Of a DNA stretch of 12,980 bases, positions 6,344 to 12,980 are shown one piece after another (the first letter of the stretch is position 1; the number at the start of each line of letters is the position of its first letter). Below the pieces are notes generated by a model. That model had not been told where the DNA came from. It did no database searches and saw only the letters and a program-made list of their open reading frames with translations. Origin of the DNA: an uncultured Desulfomonile sp. (GTDB lineage Bacteria; Desulfobacterota; Desulfomonilia; Desulfomonilales; Desulfomonilaceae). A program made the position numbers and the translations under genes. The DNA lies in the NCBI GenBank assembly GCA_903853735.1, contig CAINUH010000433.1:1-12980 (forward strand), given 5' to 3'.

Positions 6344-9300
6344 ATGGACCGTCTGAATTCCGCTTCTGATCTTGAGAGGTTACGCTTGACAGTCCGACGC
6401 CGGCGAGATCCTTCTTTGGTAGAGATAGCCGTGTGCGGAGACACAGGCTGTCGGGCCTGGGGAGCGGAAGAGGTTATCTCACGATTTGAATCGGAACTCC
6501 GAGAGCAGGGAGTCGCCGACAAGGCAATCTTAAAGCGGGTGGGATGTCCAGGCTTTTGCGAGCGAGGACCGCTGGTAACGATTAGGCCCCAGGGTATTTT
6601 TTATCAAAGAGTCTTGCCGGAAGATGTCCCTGAAGTGGTTTCCGAGACCTTGAAGAAGAGCAACATCCTCGGAAAGTTGCTGTTTACGGCTCCTGATAGT
6701 GAGAAGCGTTTCGTCTACGAGTCGGAGGTACCTTTCTATGCTAAGCAGAAAAGGTCGGTGCTCGCTCTCAACGGAGTTGTTGATCCTACCTCTATCGAGG
6801 ACAGCATAGCTTTTGGAGGGTATACAGCCCTGGAAGAAATTCTATCTTGGGAAGCCACGCGGGTTATAGACACCATCGAACGGGCCGGATTGAGAGGGAG
6901 GGGCGGGGGCGGTTTCCCGACTGGAACCAAATGGCGATACGCTCGGTCGGCTGCCGGAAAGCGCAAGTTCATCATCTGCAACGCAGATGAAGGGGACCCA
7001 GGGGCCTTTATGGACAGGGCCATCCTGGAAGGGAATCCTCACTCCATCGTAGAGGGGATGATAATTGGCGCCTACGCCATTGGAGCGGGAGAAGGGTACA
7101 TATACTGTCGGGCGGAGTATCCTCTTGCCGTAGAACGTTTGGGAATCGCAATTCACCAGGCCGGCGTACTCGGCTTGTTGGGACAGAATATCCTGGGGAG
7201 CGGGTTCAATTTCGACATACGGCTTTACCAGGGTGCAGGTGCTTTTGTTTGCGGAGAAGAGACCGCTCTTATTGCCTCGATAGAAGGGCGCAGAGGGATG
7301 CCTCGTCCCAGGCCGCCCTTCCCTGTTCAGAGCGGACTTTTCGGATGCCCCACAGTGATCAACAACGTCGAAACTTTTGCCAACGTTCCCCGTATCATTT
7401 CCATGGGGCCCGATGTCTACGCTTCCGTGGGGACAGAGAAGTCTAAAGGCACGAAAATTTTCTCGCTCACCGGCAAAGTGAACAACACCGGACTGGTCGA
7501 AGTGCCAATGGGCGTGACCATCCGAGACGTAGTATTCGACATCGGAGGCGGAATACCTAAGAACAGGAGGTTTAAGGCTGTTCAAATGGGGGGCCCTTCA
7601 GGAGGATGCATTCCTGAAAAATTCCTGAACTTGCCGATCGACTACGATTCCCTTCAGGAAGTTGGGTCCATCATGGGATCCGGCGGTATGGTGGTCATGG
7701 ACGAGAACACCTGCATGGTGGAGGTGGCTCGGTACTTTCTTTCATTCACGGCCGAAGAATCCTGTGGGCAGTGTTCACCTTGCCGTATCGGCACCCGCCA
7801 GATGCTCAACATATTGACGCGGATCACCTGCGGGCAGGCCACAATGGCCGACTTGGATCGTCTGCAAAGGATCGCTCTTCAGGTGAAGAGTACCAGCCTT
7901 TGCGGCCTGGGGCAGACATGCTCAAATCCGGTGCTCTCTACTCTTCGGCACTTCCGGCATGAGTACGAAGCGCACATATTAGCCAAGAGATGCCCTGCAG
8001 GGGTGTGCGACGCCCTGGTACTTTCTCCATGCCAACATGCGTGCCCCGCCGGAATCGATGTCCCCGCCTACGTGGCGTTTATCGCCCAGGGGGATTTTTC
8101 TAAAGCCTTGGATGTGATTCGGGAACATAATCCCTTCCCGGCAGTCTGTGGGCGTATATGTCACCATCCGTGTGAGGACAAGTGCCGACGAGGTGAGGTA
8201 GAGCAGTCCTTGTCCATACGATATCTGAAACGTTTTGCCGCTGACTGGGTTTACGAAAACCTGAAAGACCCCTCGGAACCGTTCCCAATAACCAAGACCA
8301 AGCAAGTGGCCGTGGTAGGGGCCGGGCCCGCCGGGCTTAGTTGTGCGTTCTTTCTTGCGAAGATGGGGTACAAGACCATTGTTTTCGAGGCCCTTCCAAC
8401 CGGTGGGGGCATGCTTGCAGTGGGCGTTCCGGAGTTCCGCTTACCCAAGGAGGTGCTGGAACGAGAGATTGGTTACATCGAGTCTAAGGGGGTGGAGATC
8501 TATTACGACAGCCCCATCAACGAATATCACACTGTGGATGACCTCAAGGCCGAGGGTTATGACGCAGTTTTCATCGCTGCCGGTGCACACAGAAGCCAGG
8601 AATTGGGAATTCCTGGTGAAGATGGAAAGGTCGAAGGTCTCGTGCAGGGGCTTCACCTACTCAGGGGCGTCAAGACCGGGGAGCTTCTCCGAGTAGGAAA
8701 CCGGATCCTGATCATCGGAGGGGGAAATACAGCCATCGATGCGGCTCGTAGCGTTCTACGAAAAGGGGCCCTGCACGTGACCGTACTGTATCGCCGCTCC
8801 AGAGAAGAGATGCCTGTCTCCTCAATCGAGTTTCGTGAGGCCGAAGAAGAAGGGGTGGATTTTCAGTTTTTGGTGTCTCCAACGAGAATAGAATCGAGCG
8901 AAGGTATGATCCGGGGAGTAAGGTTCATCAGAATGAAGCTGGGAGAGCCGGATGATTCCGGCCGGAGGACGCCTGTGCCTATCGAGGGGAGTGAGTTTTT
9001 CCTTGAAGCCGACATGGTAATTCCAGCAGTGGGACAAGTGCCTGATCTCAGCTTCCTGCCCCCTGACTTCCAGTTGGAACGAGTGGCCTGGGGCGCTCTC
9101 AAAGTAAACCCAGATACTCTCCAGACGAATATTCCCTGGATCTTTGCAGGGGGAGACTTTGCTACCGGCCCATCTATGGCCATATTCGCCATAGCGGCGG
9201 GAAGACGAGCAGCCCTGAGCATTGATCGCTACTTCCGAGGAGTCAAGGGACCGTTGATCATAAGAGACGAACAATATTACCTTCGGCCTGAGCCGCCCCC

Positions 9301-9487
9301 TGAACCGGAAAGGCTCGACCAAATCAGACCTCGTGTCGCTATGCCACGCATGCGTCCTGAGGAAAGGATTACTGGATTCGATGAATTTGAGAAAGGTTTC
9401 AGGGAACAAGAAGCGAAGATGGAGGCTTCTCGGTGCCTCCGATGCGACTTGGAACGCATCAGGGATATGCAAACCGAAGATTGGTAG
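6344..9487 (+). CDS. NuoF - NfnB/GltD fusion: NADH:FMN and NADPH:FAD flavoprotein
   Basis: The 1047-residue protein joins two flavin enzymes. Residues 1-100 are a thioredoxin-like [2Fe-2S] domain (Cys31, 36, 68, 72), as in HydB/HndC. About 140-545 is NuoF: the Gly-rich NADH/FMN loop GRGGGGFPTGTKW at 185-197, NADEGDPGAF at 213-222, an SLBB part, and the [4Fe-4S] ligands Cys474/477/480/520. At 549-558 the hinge KRCPAGVCDA, which in HydB-type proteins leads into a two-cluster ferredoxin, instead leads to an NfnB/GltD module: Fe-S cysteines 563, 567, 602, 606, 610, 614; FAD site GAGPAGL at 659-665; NADPH site GGGNTAIDAARS at 792-803; FAD end motif FAGGDFATGPS at 934-944; and the closing CLRC (1031-1034). 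One chain could thus exchange electrons with both NAD(H) and NADP(H). It starts 12 bases after nuoE, with GGTGA at 6335-6339. Cytoplasmic. Activity and direction are inference. Confidence 0.88.
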   Translation: MDRLNSASDLERLRLTVRRRRDPSLVEIAVCGDTGCRAWGAEEVISRFESELREQGVADKAILKRVGCPGFCERGPLVTIRPQGIFYQRVLPEDVPEVVSETLKKSNILGKLLFTAPDSEKRFVYESEVPFYAKQKRSVLALNGVVDPTSIEDSIAFGGYTALEEILSWEATRVIDTIERAGLRGRGGGGFPTGTKWRYARSAAGKRKFIICNADEGDPGAFMDRAILEGNPHSIVEGMIIGAYAIGAGEGYIYCRAEYPLAVERLGIAIHQAGVLGLLGQNILGSGFNFDIRLYQGAGAFVCGEETALIASIEGRRGMPRPRPPFPVQSGLFGCPTVINNVETFANVPRIISMGPDVYASVGTEKSKGTKIFSLTGKVNNTGLVEVPMGVTIRDVVFDIGGGIPKNRRFKAVQMGGPSGGCIPEKFLNLPIDYDSLQEVGSIMGSGGMVVMDENTCMVEVARYFLSFTAEESCGQCSPCRIGTRQMLNILTRITCGQATMADLDRLQRIALQVKSTSLCGLGQTCSNPVLSTLRHFRHEYEAHILAKRCPAGVCDALVLSPCQHACPAGIDVPAYVAFIAQGDFSKALDVIREHNPFPAVCGRICHHPCEDKCRRGEVEQSLSIRYLKRFAADWVYENLKDPSEPFPITKTKQVAVVGAGPAGLSCAFFLAKMGYKTIVFEALPTGGGMLAVGVPEFRLPKEVLEREIGYIESKGVEIYYDSPINEYHTVDDLKAEGYDAVFIAAGAHRSQELGIPGEDGKVEGLVQGLHLLRGVKTGELLRVGNRILIIGGGNTAIDAARSVLRKGALHVTVLYRRSREEMPVSSIEFREAEEEGVDFQFLVSPTRIESSEGMIRGVRFIRMKLGEPDDSGRRTPVPIEGSEFFLEADMVIPAVGQVPDLSFLPPDFQLERVAWGALKVNPDTLQTNIPWIFAGGDFATGPSMAIFAIAAGRRAALSIDRYFRGVKGPLIIRDEQYYLRPEPPPEPERLDQIRPRVAMPRMRPEERITGFDEFEKGFREQEAKMEASRCLRCDLERIRDMQTEDW

Positions 9488-9602
9488 CCGAGGCCTGTGA
9501 GCAGCCTATTTCATATACTGAGCATTAACAGTAGAATCCGAGGGTAATGCGGCTACGGCCAGGAAATTTGCACAGGGGTATTTCGCCACAAAGGGACCAG
9601 CC

Positions 9603-10274
9603 ATGAAAACAATTACGCGAACAAAACCTTTCGAGCAGATCTTGGAAGATATTTCTTTGGATACCAGGGTGTTCATAGTTGGATGCGGCACGTGTGCGAC
9701 CCTGTGCCACACCGGCGGGATTGACGAGGTCGCTGCCATGGCTGAAAGGCTTACCGTGGCCGGCAAAATTGTAACCGGAGTTGCTGTTCCTCCTACTGGT
9801 TGCGATGAAGTTACCGGCGAAATGCGGTACGTTTTCAGAGATCAGTTACGTGCCGCTGACATTGTTCTGGTCATGTCTTGCGCCTTCGGCGTGCAGACCG
9901 CAGCTTCACAGCTCAAGAAACCTGTTGCGCCTGCCCTTGACACCCTTTTCATGGGTAAGGAAGGCCCTGCAGGCCATTATTCAGAGATCTGCATGCAATG
10001 TGGCGAATGCGTGCTGGTGTACACGGGTGGGATCTGTCCCGTGACTGCCTGTCATAAGGGACTTCTCAACGGCCCCTGTGGCGGAACCGACAACGGCATG
10101 TGTGAAGTAGGTAACGGTAGAGAGTGTGCTTGGACGCTCATTTACAACAGGCTTCAGAGTCAGGGGAGACTTGACCACATGCGGCGATATCATCCCCCTA
10201 AGACACACAACGCTGTGCTCAGGCCGGGGATTATCGATCTTACTCACTCTCGCGAGGAAGCCGCTGCACAGTAG
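9603..10274 (+). CDS. metV: MetV, Fe-S/zinc partner subunit of methylenetetrahydrofolate reductase
   Basis: The 223-residue Cys-rich protein matches the 'MTHFR C-terminal' family (MetV). Its N-terminal half has VGCGTCATLCHTGG (Cys28, 31, 35) and Cys67 in PPTGCDEV. The C-terminal half has CMQCGECV (130, 133, 136), Cys145 and Cys150 in GGICPVTACHKG, and the family signature NGPCGGTDNGMCEV (Cys159, Cys167) plus Cys175. In Moorella, Acetobacterium and related organisms MetV binds MetF and brings Fe-S electrons to it in place of NAD(P)H binding by MetF itself. The start is ATG 9603 after AAGGGA (9591-9596). It is 115 bases after the NuoF fusion gene and 87 before metF, so it sits between the oxidoreductase and its catalytic partner. 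This supports an electron path NuoEFG-like, MetV, MetF, which is inferred from order. Confidence 0.9.
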   Translation: MKTITRTKPFEQILEDISLDTRVFIVGCGTCATLCHTGGIDEVAAMAERLTVAGKIVTGVAVPPTGCDEVTGEMRYVFRDQLRAADIVLVMSCAFGVQTAASQLKKPVAPALDTLFMGKEGPAGHYSEICMQCGECVLVYTGGICPVTACHKGLLNGPCGGTDNGMCEVGNGRECAWTLIYNRLQSQGRLDHMRRYHPPKTHNAVLRPGIIDLTHSREEAAAQ

Positions 10275-10287
10275 AACAAAGGTTTTA

Positions 10288-10305
10288 TCTTGCGAATGCG
10301 CAAGA
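10288..10305 (+). other. Intergenic hairpin between metV and metF
   Basis: TCTTGCG (10288-10294) pairs perfectly with CGCAAGA (10299-10305) around AATG. No T-run follows, so it is not a standard terminator. It may be an RNA processing or stability element, or an operator, between two genes expected to be expressed together. Confidence 0.4.
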
Positions 10306-10361
10306 GACCGGTCCCAACATCATGATCTAACGCAAGCCCATCGCTGGGAACGAGGTGGCTG

Positions 10362-11246
10362 ATGAGTCGATTCAAAGAAGCTCTCGATTCCGGGAAGTTC
10401 GTTATTACTGCCGAGATAGGTCCTCCAAAGGGCGTCAACGTAGAACCTATGAAACACCACATTGCCCTGCTCAAGGATCGAGTCGACGGCCTCAACGTAA
10501 CTGATAACCAGAGTTCCGTGTTGAGGTATCCCTCTCTTGGTGGAGCACTTCTGGTGAAAGAAATGGGGGGCGAGCCCATTCTTCAGATGACGTGTCGAGA
10601 CCGAAACAGGCTGGCGCTCCAGGCTGATCTTTTTTTTGCCTACAGTCGTGGTATCACCAATGTGCTCTGTCTCACCGGTGATGCAGTGGTTGTCGGAGAT
10701 CACAAGGATGCCAAGGGGGTCTTTGATCTCGACTCGGTACAGTTGCTGGATGCGATTCACACACTCTCTGAAGGCAAGGATTTGGCGGGCAACCCCCTCG
10801 ACGGAACACCGCGTTTCTGCAAGGGAGCCATTGTGACACCCGAAGCGCAGCCCCTGGAACCACAACTTCTCAAATTCGAGAAGAAAATCGAGGCCGGCGC
10901 CGAGTTCATTCAGACCCAGGCCATCTACGATTTGACCAATTTCAGTAATTTCATGGATTATGCGAGAAAGTTCCAGGTCAAGATCCTGGCCGGTATTGTC
11001 GTGCTGGTAAGCGCGGGAATGGCCAAATTCATGAACAAGAATGTGCCGGGTATATTCGTCCCGAAAGCGCTCATTGACGAGTTGGCTGGAGCGCCCAAGG
11101 GCAAGGCGCTGGAGACCGGTATCAACATTGCTGCCCGGACGATCCGGACTATCAGAGACGGACGGATGGCCGACGGGGTTCACATCATGGCCATAGGCAG
11201 AGAGGAATCCGTTCCGCGAATCCTTGACATGGCTGGAATACATTGA
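10362..11246 (+). CDS. metF: Methylenetetrahydrofolate reductase, catalytic subunit MetF
   Basis: The 294-residue FAD TIM-barrel protein should interconvert 5,10-methylene- and 5-methyl-tetrahydrofolate in the methyl branch of the Wood-Ljungdahl pathway. The expected residues are present: Glu18 in ITAEIGPPKG, RDRNRL at 79-84, Asp107 in CLTGD, and Gln186 in QTQAIYD (folate contact). PGIFVPKALIDELA (229-242) is typical. Its length matches the short bacterial MetF. It starts at ATG 10362 after GAGGTG (10352-10357). It follows metV by 87 bases and precedes the kinase start by 31. In MetVF-type enzymes MetF depends on MetV and a third electron-delivering partner; here the NuoEFG/NfnB-like genes just upstream are the obvious candidate. 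It contrasts with the paralog at 2200-3075, which lacks the Gln. The same enzyme may run oxidatively in an acetate- or propionate-degrading sulfate reducer or syntroph. Confidence 0.92.
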   Translation: MSRFKEALDSGKFVITAEIGPPKGVNVEPMKHHIALLKDRVDGLNVTDNQSSVLRYPSLGGALLVKEMGGEPILQMTCRDRNRLALQADLFFAYSRGITNVLCLTGDAVVVGDHKDAKGVFDLDSVQLLDAIHTLSEGKDLAGNPLDGTPRFCKGAIVTPEAQPLEPQLLKFEKKIEAGAEFIQTQAIYDLTNFSNFMDYARKFQVKILAGIVVLVSAGMAKFMNKNVPGIFVPKALIDELAGAPKGKALETGINIAARTIRTIRDGRMADGVHIMAIGREESVPRILDMAGIH

Positions 11247-11277
11247 AGAATTGTTACCTGGTCACAGTGAGGTAGAA

Positions 11278-12819
11278 ATGTCTCGTCATACTGTCTTGTC
11301 AGTCATCGATATGAACATGGAGGACATTGAGGACCGCCTACTGACAATCGAACGAAGCTATGAGGAATTTTTCGCCGAGGCCCGAGACGGCTTCTTCATC
11401 TCGACGCGTGAAGGTGGGCTTATAGATTGCAACGACGCTCTGGTGGACATGTTGGGCTACAAAGTGACTGAGGAAGTCTTGACGCTCGATCTTTTCAGCG
11501 ACATCTGGATGAACTCGCAGGACAAGGCGGCTTTTCAGGCAAAGATCGAAAGTCAAGGAGAAGTCAGGGACTACGAGGCCGTTTTCAGAAAAAAGAGCGG
11601 TTCACCTCTCAACGTGGAGTTGTCTGCTCAAGTATGGAGGGACCGATACGGCAACATTGGGGGATACCGTGGATTTATTGTGGACGCCACCCATCGGAAG
11701 TTCATGGAGGACCGGCTTCAGAAGACAGAGATCAAGTTCGGAGAGTTGTTCGAAAACATACTGGACGGGGTGTTCATCTCAGACGCGGACGGGAGAGTCA
11801 TAGACTGCAATAGTGCCTTGTGCGGCATAGTGGGTTACACTCGAGAAGAATTCCTCGGCATGGACTACTACAAAGAACTCTTTGTCAGTGCCGACGATAT
11901 AGCCGATTTCAGAAAAAAACTCACATCGGAAGGCTCAGTTAGAGACTACGAACTCCAGGCACGCCTGAAAGACGGGAGTGTGCGAGACATTTCCATGAGT
12001 GGCTATGCCAGTATGAACAGTTCGGGAGAAATCATCAACTACCAGGGTCTCATGAGAGATGTCACGGAAACAAAGCGCATACGTGCCCAACTGATACAGA
12101 CCGAATCAGCCATGGGGAGAATGGCATCTCAACTCGCTCACGAACTCAACAACCCCATATACGGCATCATGAACTGCCTGGAACTGCTCAAGGACGCTAT
12201 TCCCGAAAGCAACGAGAGGAGAAGGTATCTGGATCTGGCCTATAATGAGTGTCAGCGCACTTCGGGACTCTTGATCAAGATGCTGAAGTTCTTCAAACCG
12301 GACAACGAAGAGAAAAAGCCTACAGACGTCAATAAACTTTTGGAAGAAACTCTTCTCTTTTATGAAAGGCAATTCAAAAATCTCAACATTCGCGTGCATG
12401 TGGACCTGTCCTTGGACCTCCCTCAAGTAATGGCCATCGGAAGTCAGTTGAAGCAAGTTTTTATCAACATGATCATAAACGCCAATACGGCCATGCCCTC
12501 TGGAGGAGACCTCAGTGTGACCAGCAGATTCAGACCGGAAGAAAATGACGTCGCGGTGACCATCCGGGATAGTGGCGTCGGAATATCTCCTGAATACCGG
12601 GAAAGAATCTTCGAAGCCTTCTTCACCACAAAGAAAAAGGTGAAAGGAGTAGGACTGGGCCTCAGCATATCTTACGGGTTCATCCGAGAGCACGGCGGCA
12701 GGATTGATGTGCAAAGCGAAGTAGGCAAGGGGACCACGTTTAATATTTATTTACCAAAGGACGGACAAAAGGCCGGGAGCAGCCGAAATCCCGAAACGAG
12801 TGATTTTCTGCGATTGTAG
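11278..12819 (+). CDS. Soluble double-PAS sensor histidine kinase
   Basis: The 513-residue kinase has PAS1 (about 25-140), PAS2 (about 150-265), a HisKA helix with phospho-acceptor His288 in MASQLAHELNNPIYGI, and an HATPase_c domain: N box MIINANTAM (398-406), G1 DSGVGI (431-436), F box FEAFFTT and G2 GVGLGLSI (457-464). All catalytic boxes are intact. No membrane segment is seen, so it should sense a cytosolic cue; each PAS repeats the motif (L/V)IDCN(D/S)AL. I choose ATG 11278 because GAGG (11269-11272) lies five bases before it. The frame stays open back to a TTG at 11224, but that would overlap the metF end without a ribosome binding site. It is 31 bases after metF, probably in the same transcript. 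No receiver lies next to it; the only receiver in the window is at 1597-2166. A pairing is plausible but unproven. Confidence 0.88.
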   Translation: MSRHTVLSVIDMNMEDIEDRLLTIERSYEEFFAEARDGFFISTREGGLIDCNDALVDMLGYKVTEEVLTLDLFSDIWMNSQDKAAFQAKIESQGEVRDYEAVFRKKSGSPLNVELSAQVWRDRYGNIGGYRGFIVDATHRKFMEDRLQKTEIKFGELFENILDGVFISDADGRVIDCNSALCGIVGYTREEFLGMDYYKELFVSADDIADFRKKLTSEGSVRDYELQARLKDGSVRDISMSGYASMNSSGEIINYQGLMRDVTETKRIRAQLIQTESAMGRMASQLAHELNNPIYGIMNCLELLKDAIPESNERRRYLDLAYNECQRTSGLLIKMLKFFKPDNEEKKPTDVNKLLEETLLFYERQFKNLNIRVHVDLSLDLPQVMAIGSQLKQVFINMIINANTAMPSGGDLSVTSRFRPEENDVAVTIRDSGVGISPEYRERIFEAFFTTKKKVKGVGLGLSISYGFIREHGGRIDVQSEVGKGTTFNIYLPKDGQKAGSSRNPETSDFLRL

Positions 12820-12980
12820 TTGCCAACGCCATTTCCTCAAGATAAGAAACGAACTTTCGGTGACTCAGGACACACGGGTACTGAAAGACGTTGAACAATC
12901 GAGGGTCTTTAGCAACTTGCCTTTAGAGACAGGCGGAGGGCGGTGTCATACCCGTTCCTTGAACTCCACCCCCAAAAGCC
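12820..12980. other. Non-coding tail; possible weak hairpin
   Basis: No supportable gene is seen on either strand. CTTTCGGT (12854-12861) can pair with ACTGAAAG (12880-12887), with one G-U pair, across an 18-base loop. No T-run follows, so calling a terminator after the kinase would be weak. A GTG-initiated frame at 12860 stays open to the window edge but has no ribosome binding site or recognisable content. Confidence 0.3.

Noticed and set aside
6842..7585. 247-codon minus-strand open frame
   Set aside because: It lies wholly inside the NuoF domain, whose plus-strand protein is unambiguous; the antisense frame is a codon-bias shadow with no recognisable motif.
9556..9572. Possible sigma-54 promoter before metV (CGGCC...TTTGCA)
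   Set aside because: GG and GC are separated by 11 bases instead of the required 10, and the flanking consensus is poor.
11224..11277. 18-residue upstream extension of the histidine kinase from TTG 11224
   Set aside because: It overlaps the metF 3' end without a ribosome binding site, whereas ATG 11278 has GAGG at the right distance.
12860..12980. GTG-started frame open to the window end
   Set aside because: There is no Shine-Dalgarno and no recognisable protein content, and 40 open codons at an edge carry no weight.

Overview
The window looks like chromosome of a strictly anaerobic Desulfobacterota-type bacterium (former Deltaproteobacteria; a Syntrophobacter, Syntrophus or Desulfomonile-like sulfate reducer or syntroph). 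This is inferred from gene content: a folate methyl-branch (Wood-Ljungdahl) reductase pair metV/metF, large NuoEFG/NfnB-type flavin/iron-sulfur oxidoreductase subunits, and an excisionase-type HTH joined to a receiver domain. No rRNA or other firm taxonomic marker is present.

Region 1 (1-1342) is an accessory-gene graveyard. It holds the first 21 codons of a DUF433 antitoxin-like gene (16-78), two facing REP-like hairpins (103-127 and 236-272) that seem to be split by the 5' end of a group II intron (about 128-235), a minimal nucleotidyltransferase gene (438-761) overlapping an N-terminally truncated HEPN partner (758-982), and a minus-strand RhuM-family pseudogene with an in-frame stop (1029-1262). 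A 49-codon exported stub ORF (1343-1492) closes the region.

Region 2 (about 1500-12819) is a tightly packed plus-strand cluster. In order: HTH-receiver regulator (1597-2166); divergent MetF paralog (2200-3075); NuoG/FdhA-like subunit with five predicted Fe-S centres and a molybdopterin-oxidoreductase module that lacks the catalytic Cys/Sec and His (3222-5867, TTG start); NuoE-like subunit (5867-6331); a 1047-residue NuoF fused to an NfnB/GltD-type NADPH:FAD module (6344-9487); MetV (9603-10274); canonical MetF (10362-11246); and a soluble double-PAS sensor histidine kinase (11278-12819). A candidate promoter lies at about 1513-1548.

Taken together, I infer a methylenetetrahydrofolate reductase supplied by a three-subunit NAD(H)/NADP(H)-handling flavo-iron-sulfur complex, possibly electron-bifurcating or confurcating. 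It is bracketed by a regulator and a kinase that may form a two-component pair. The second MetF, which lacks the folate-contacting Gln, and the inactive-looking FDH module are the least conventional parts. The last 160 bases hold no supportable gene.
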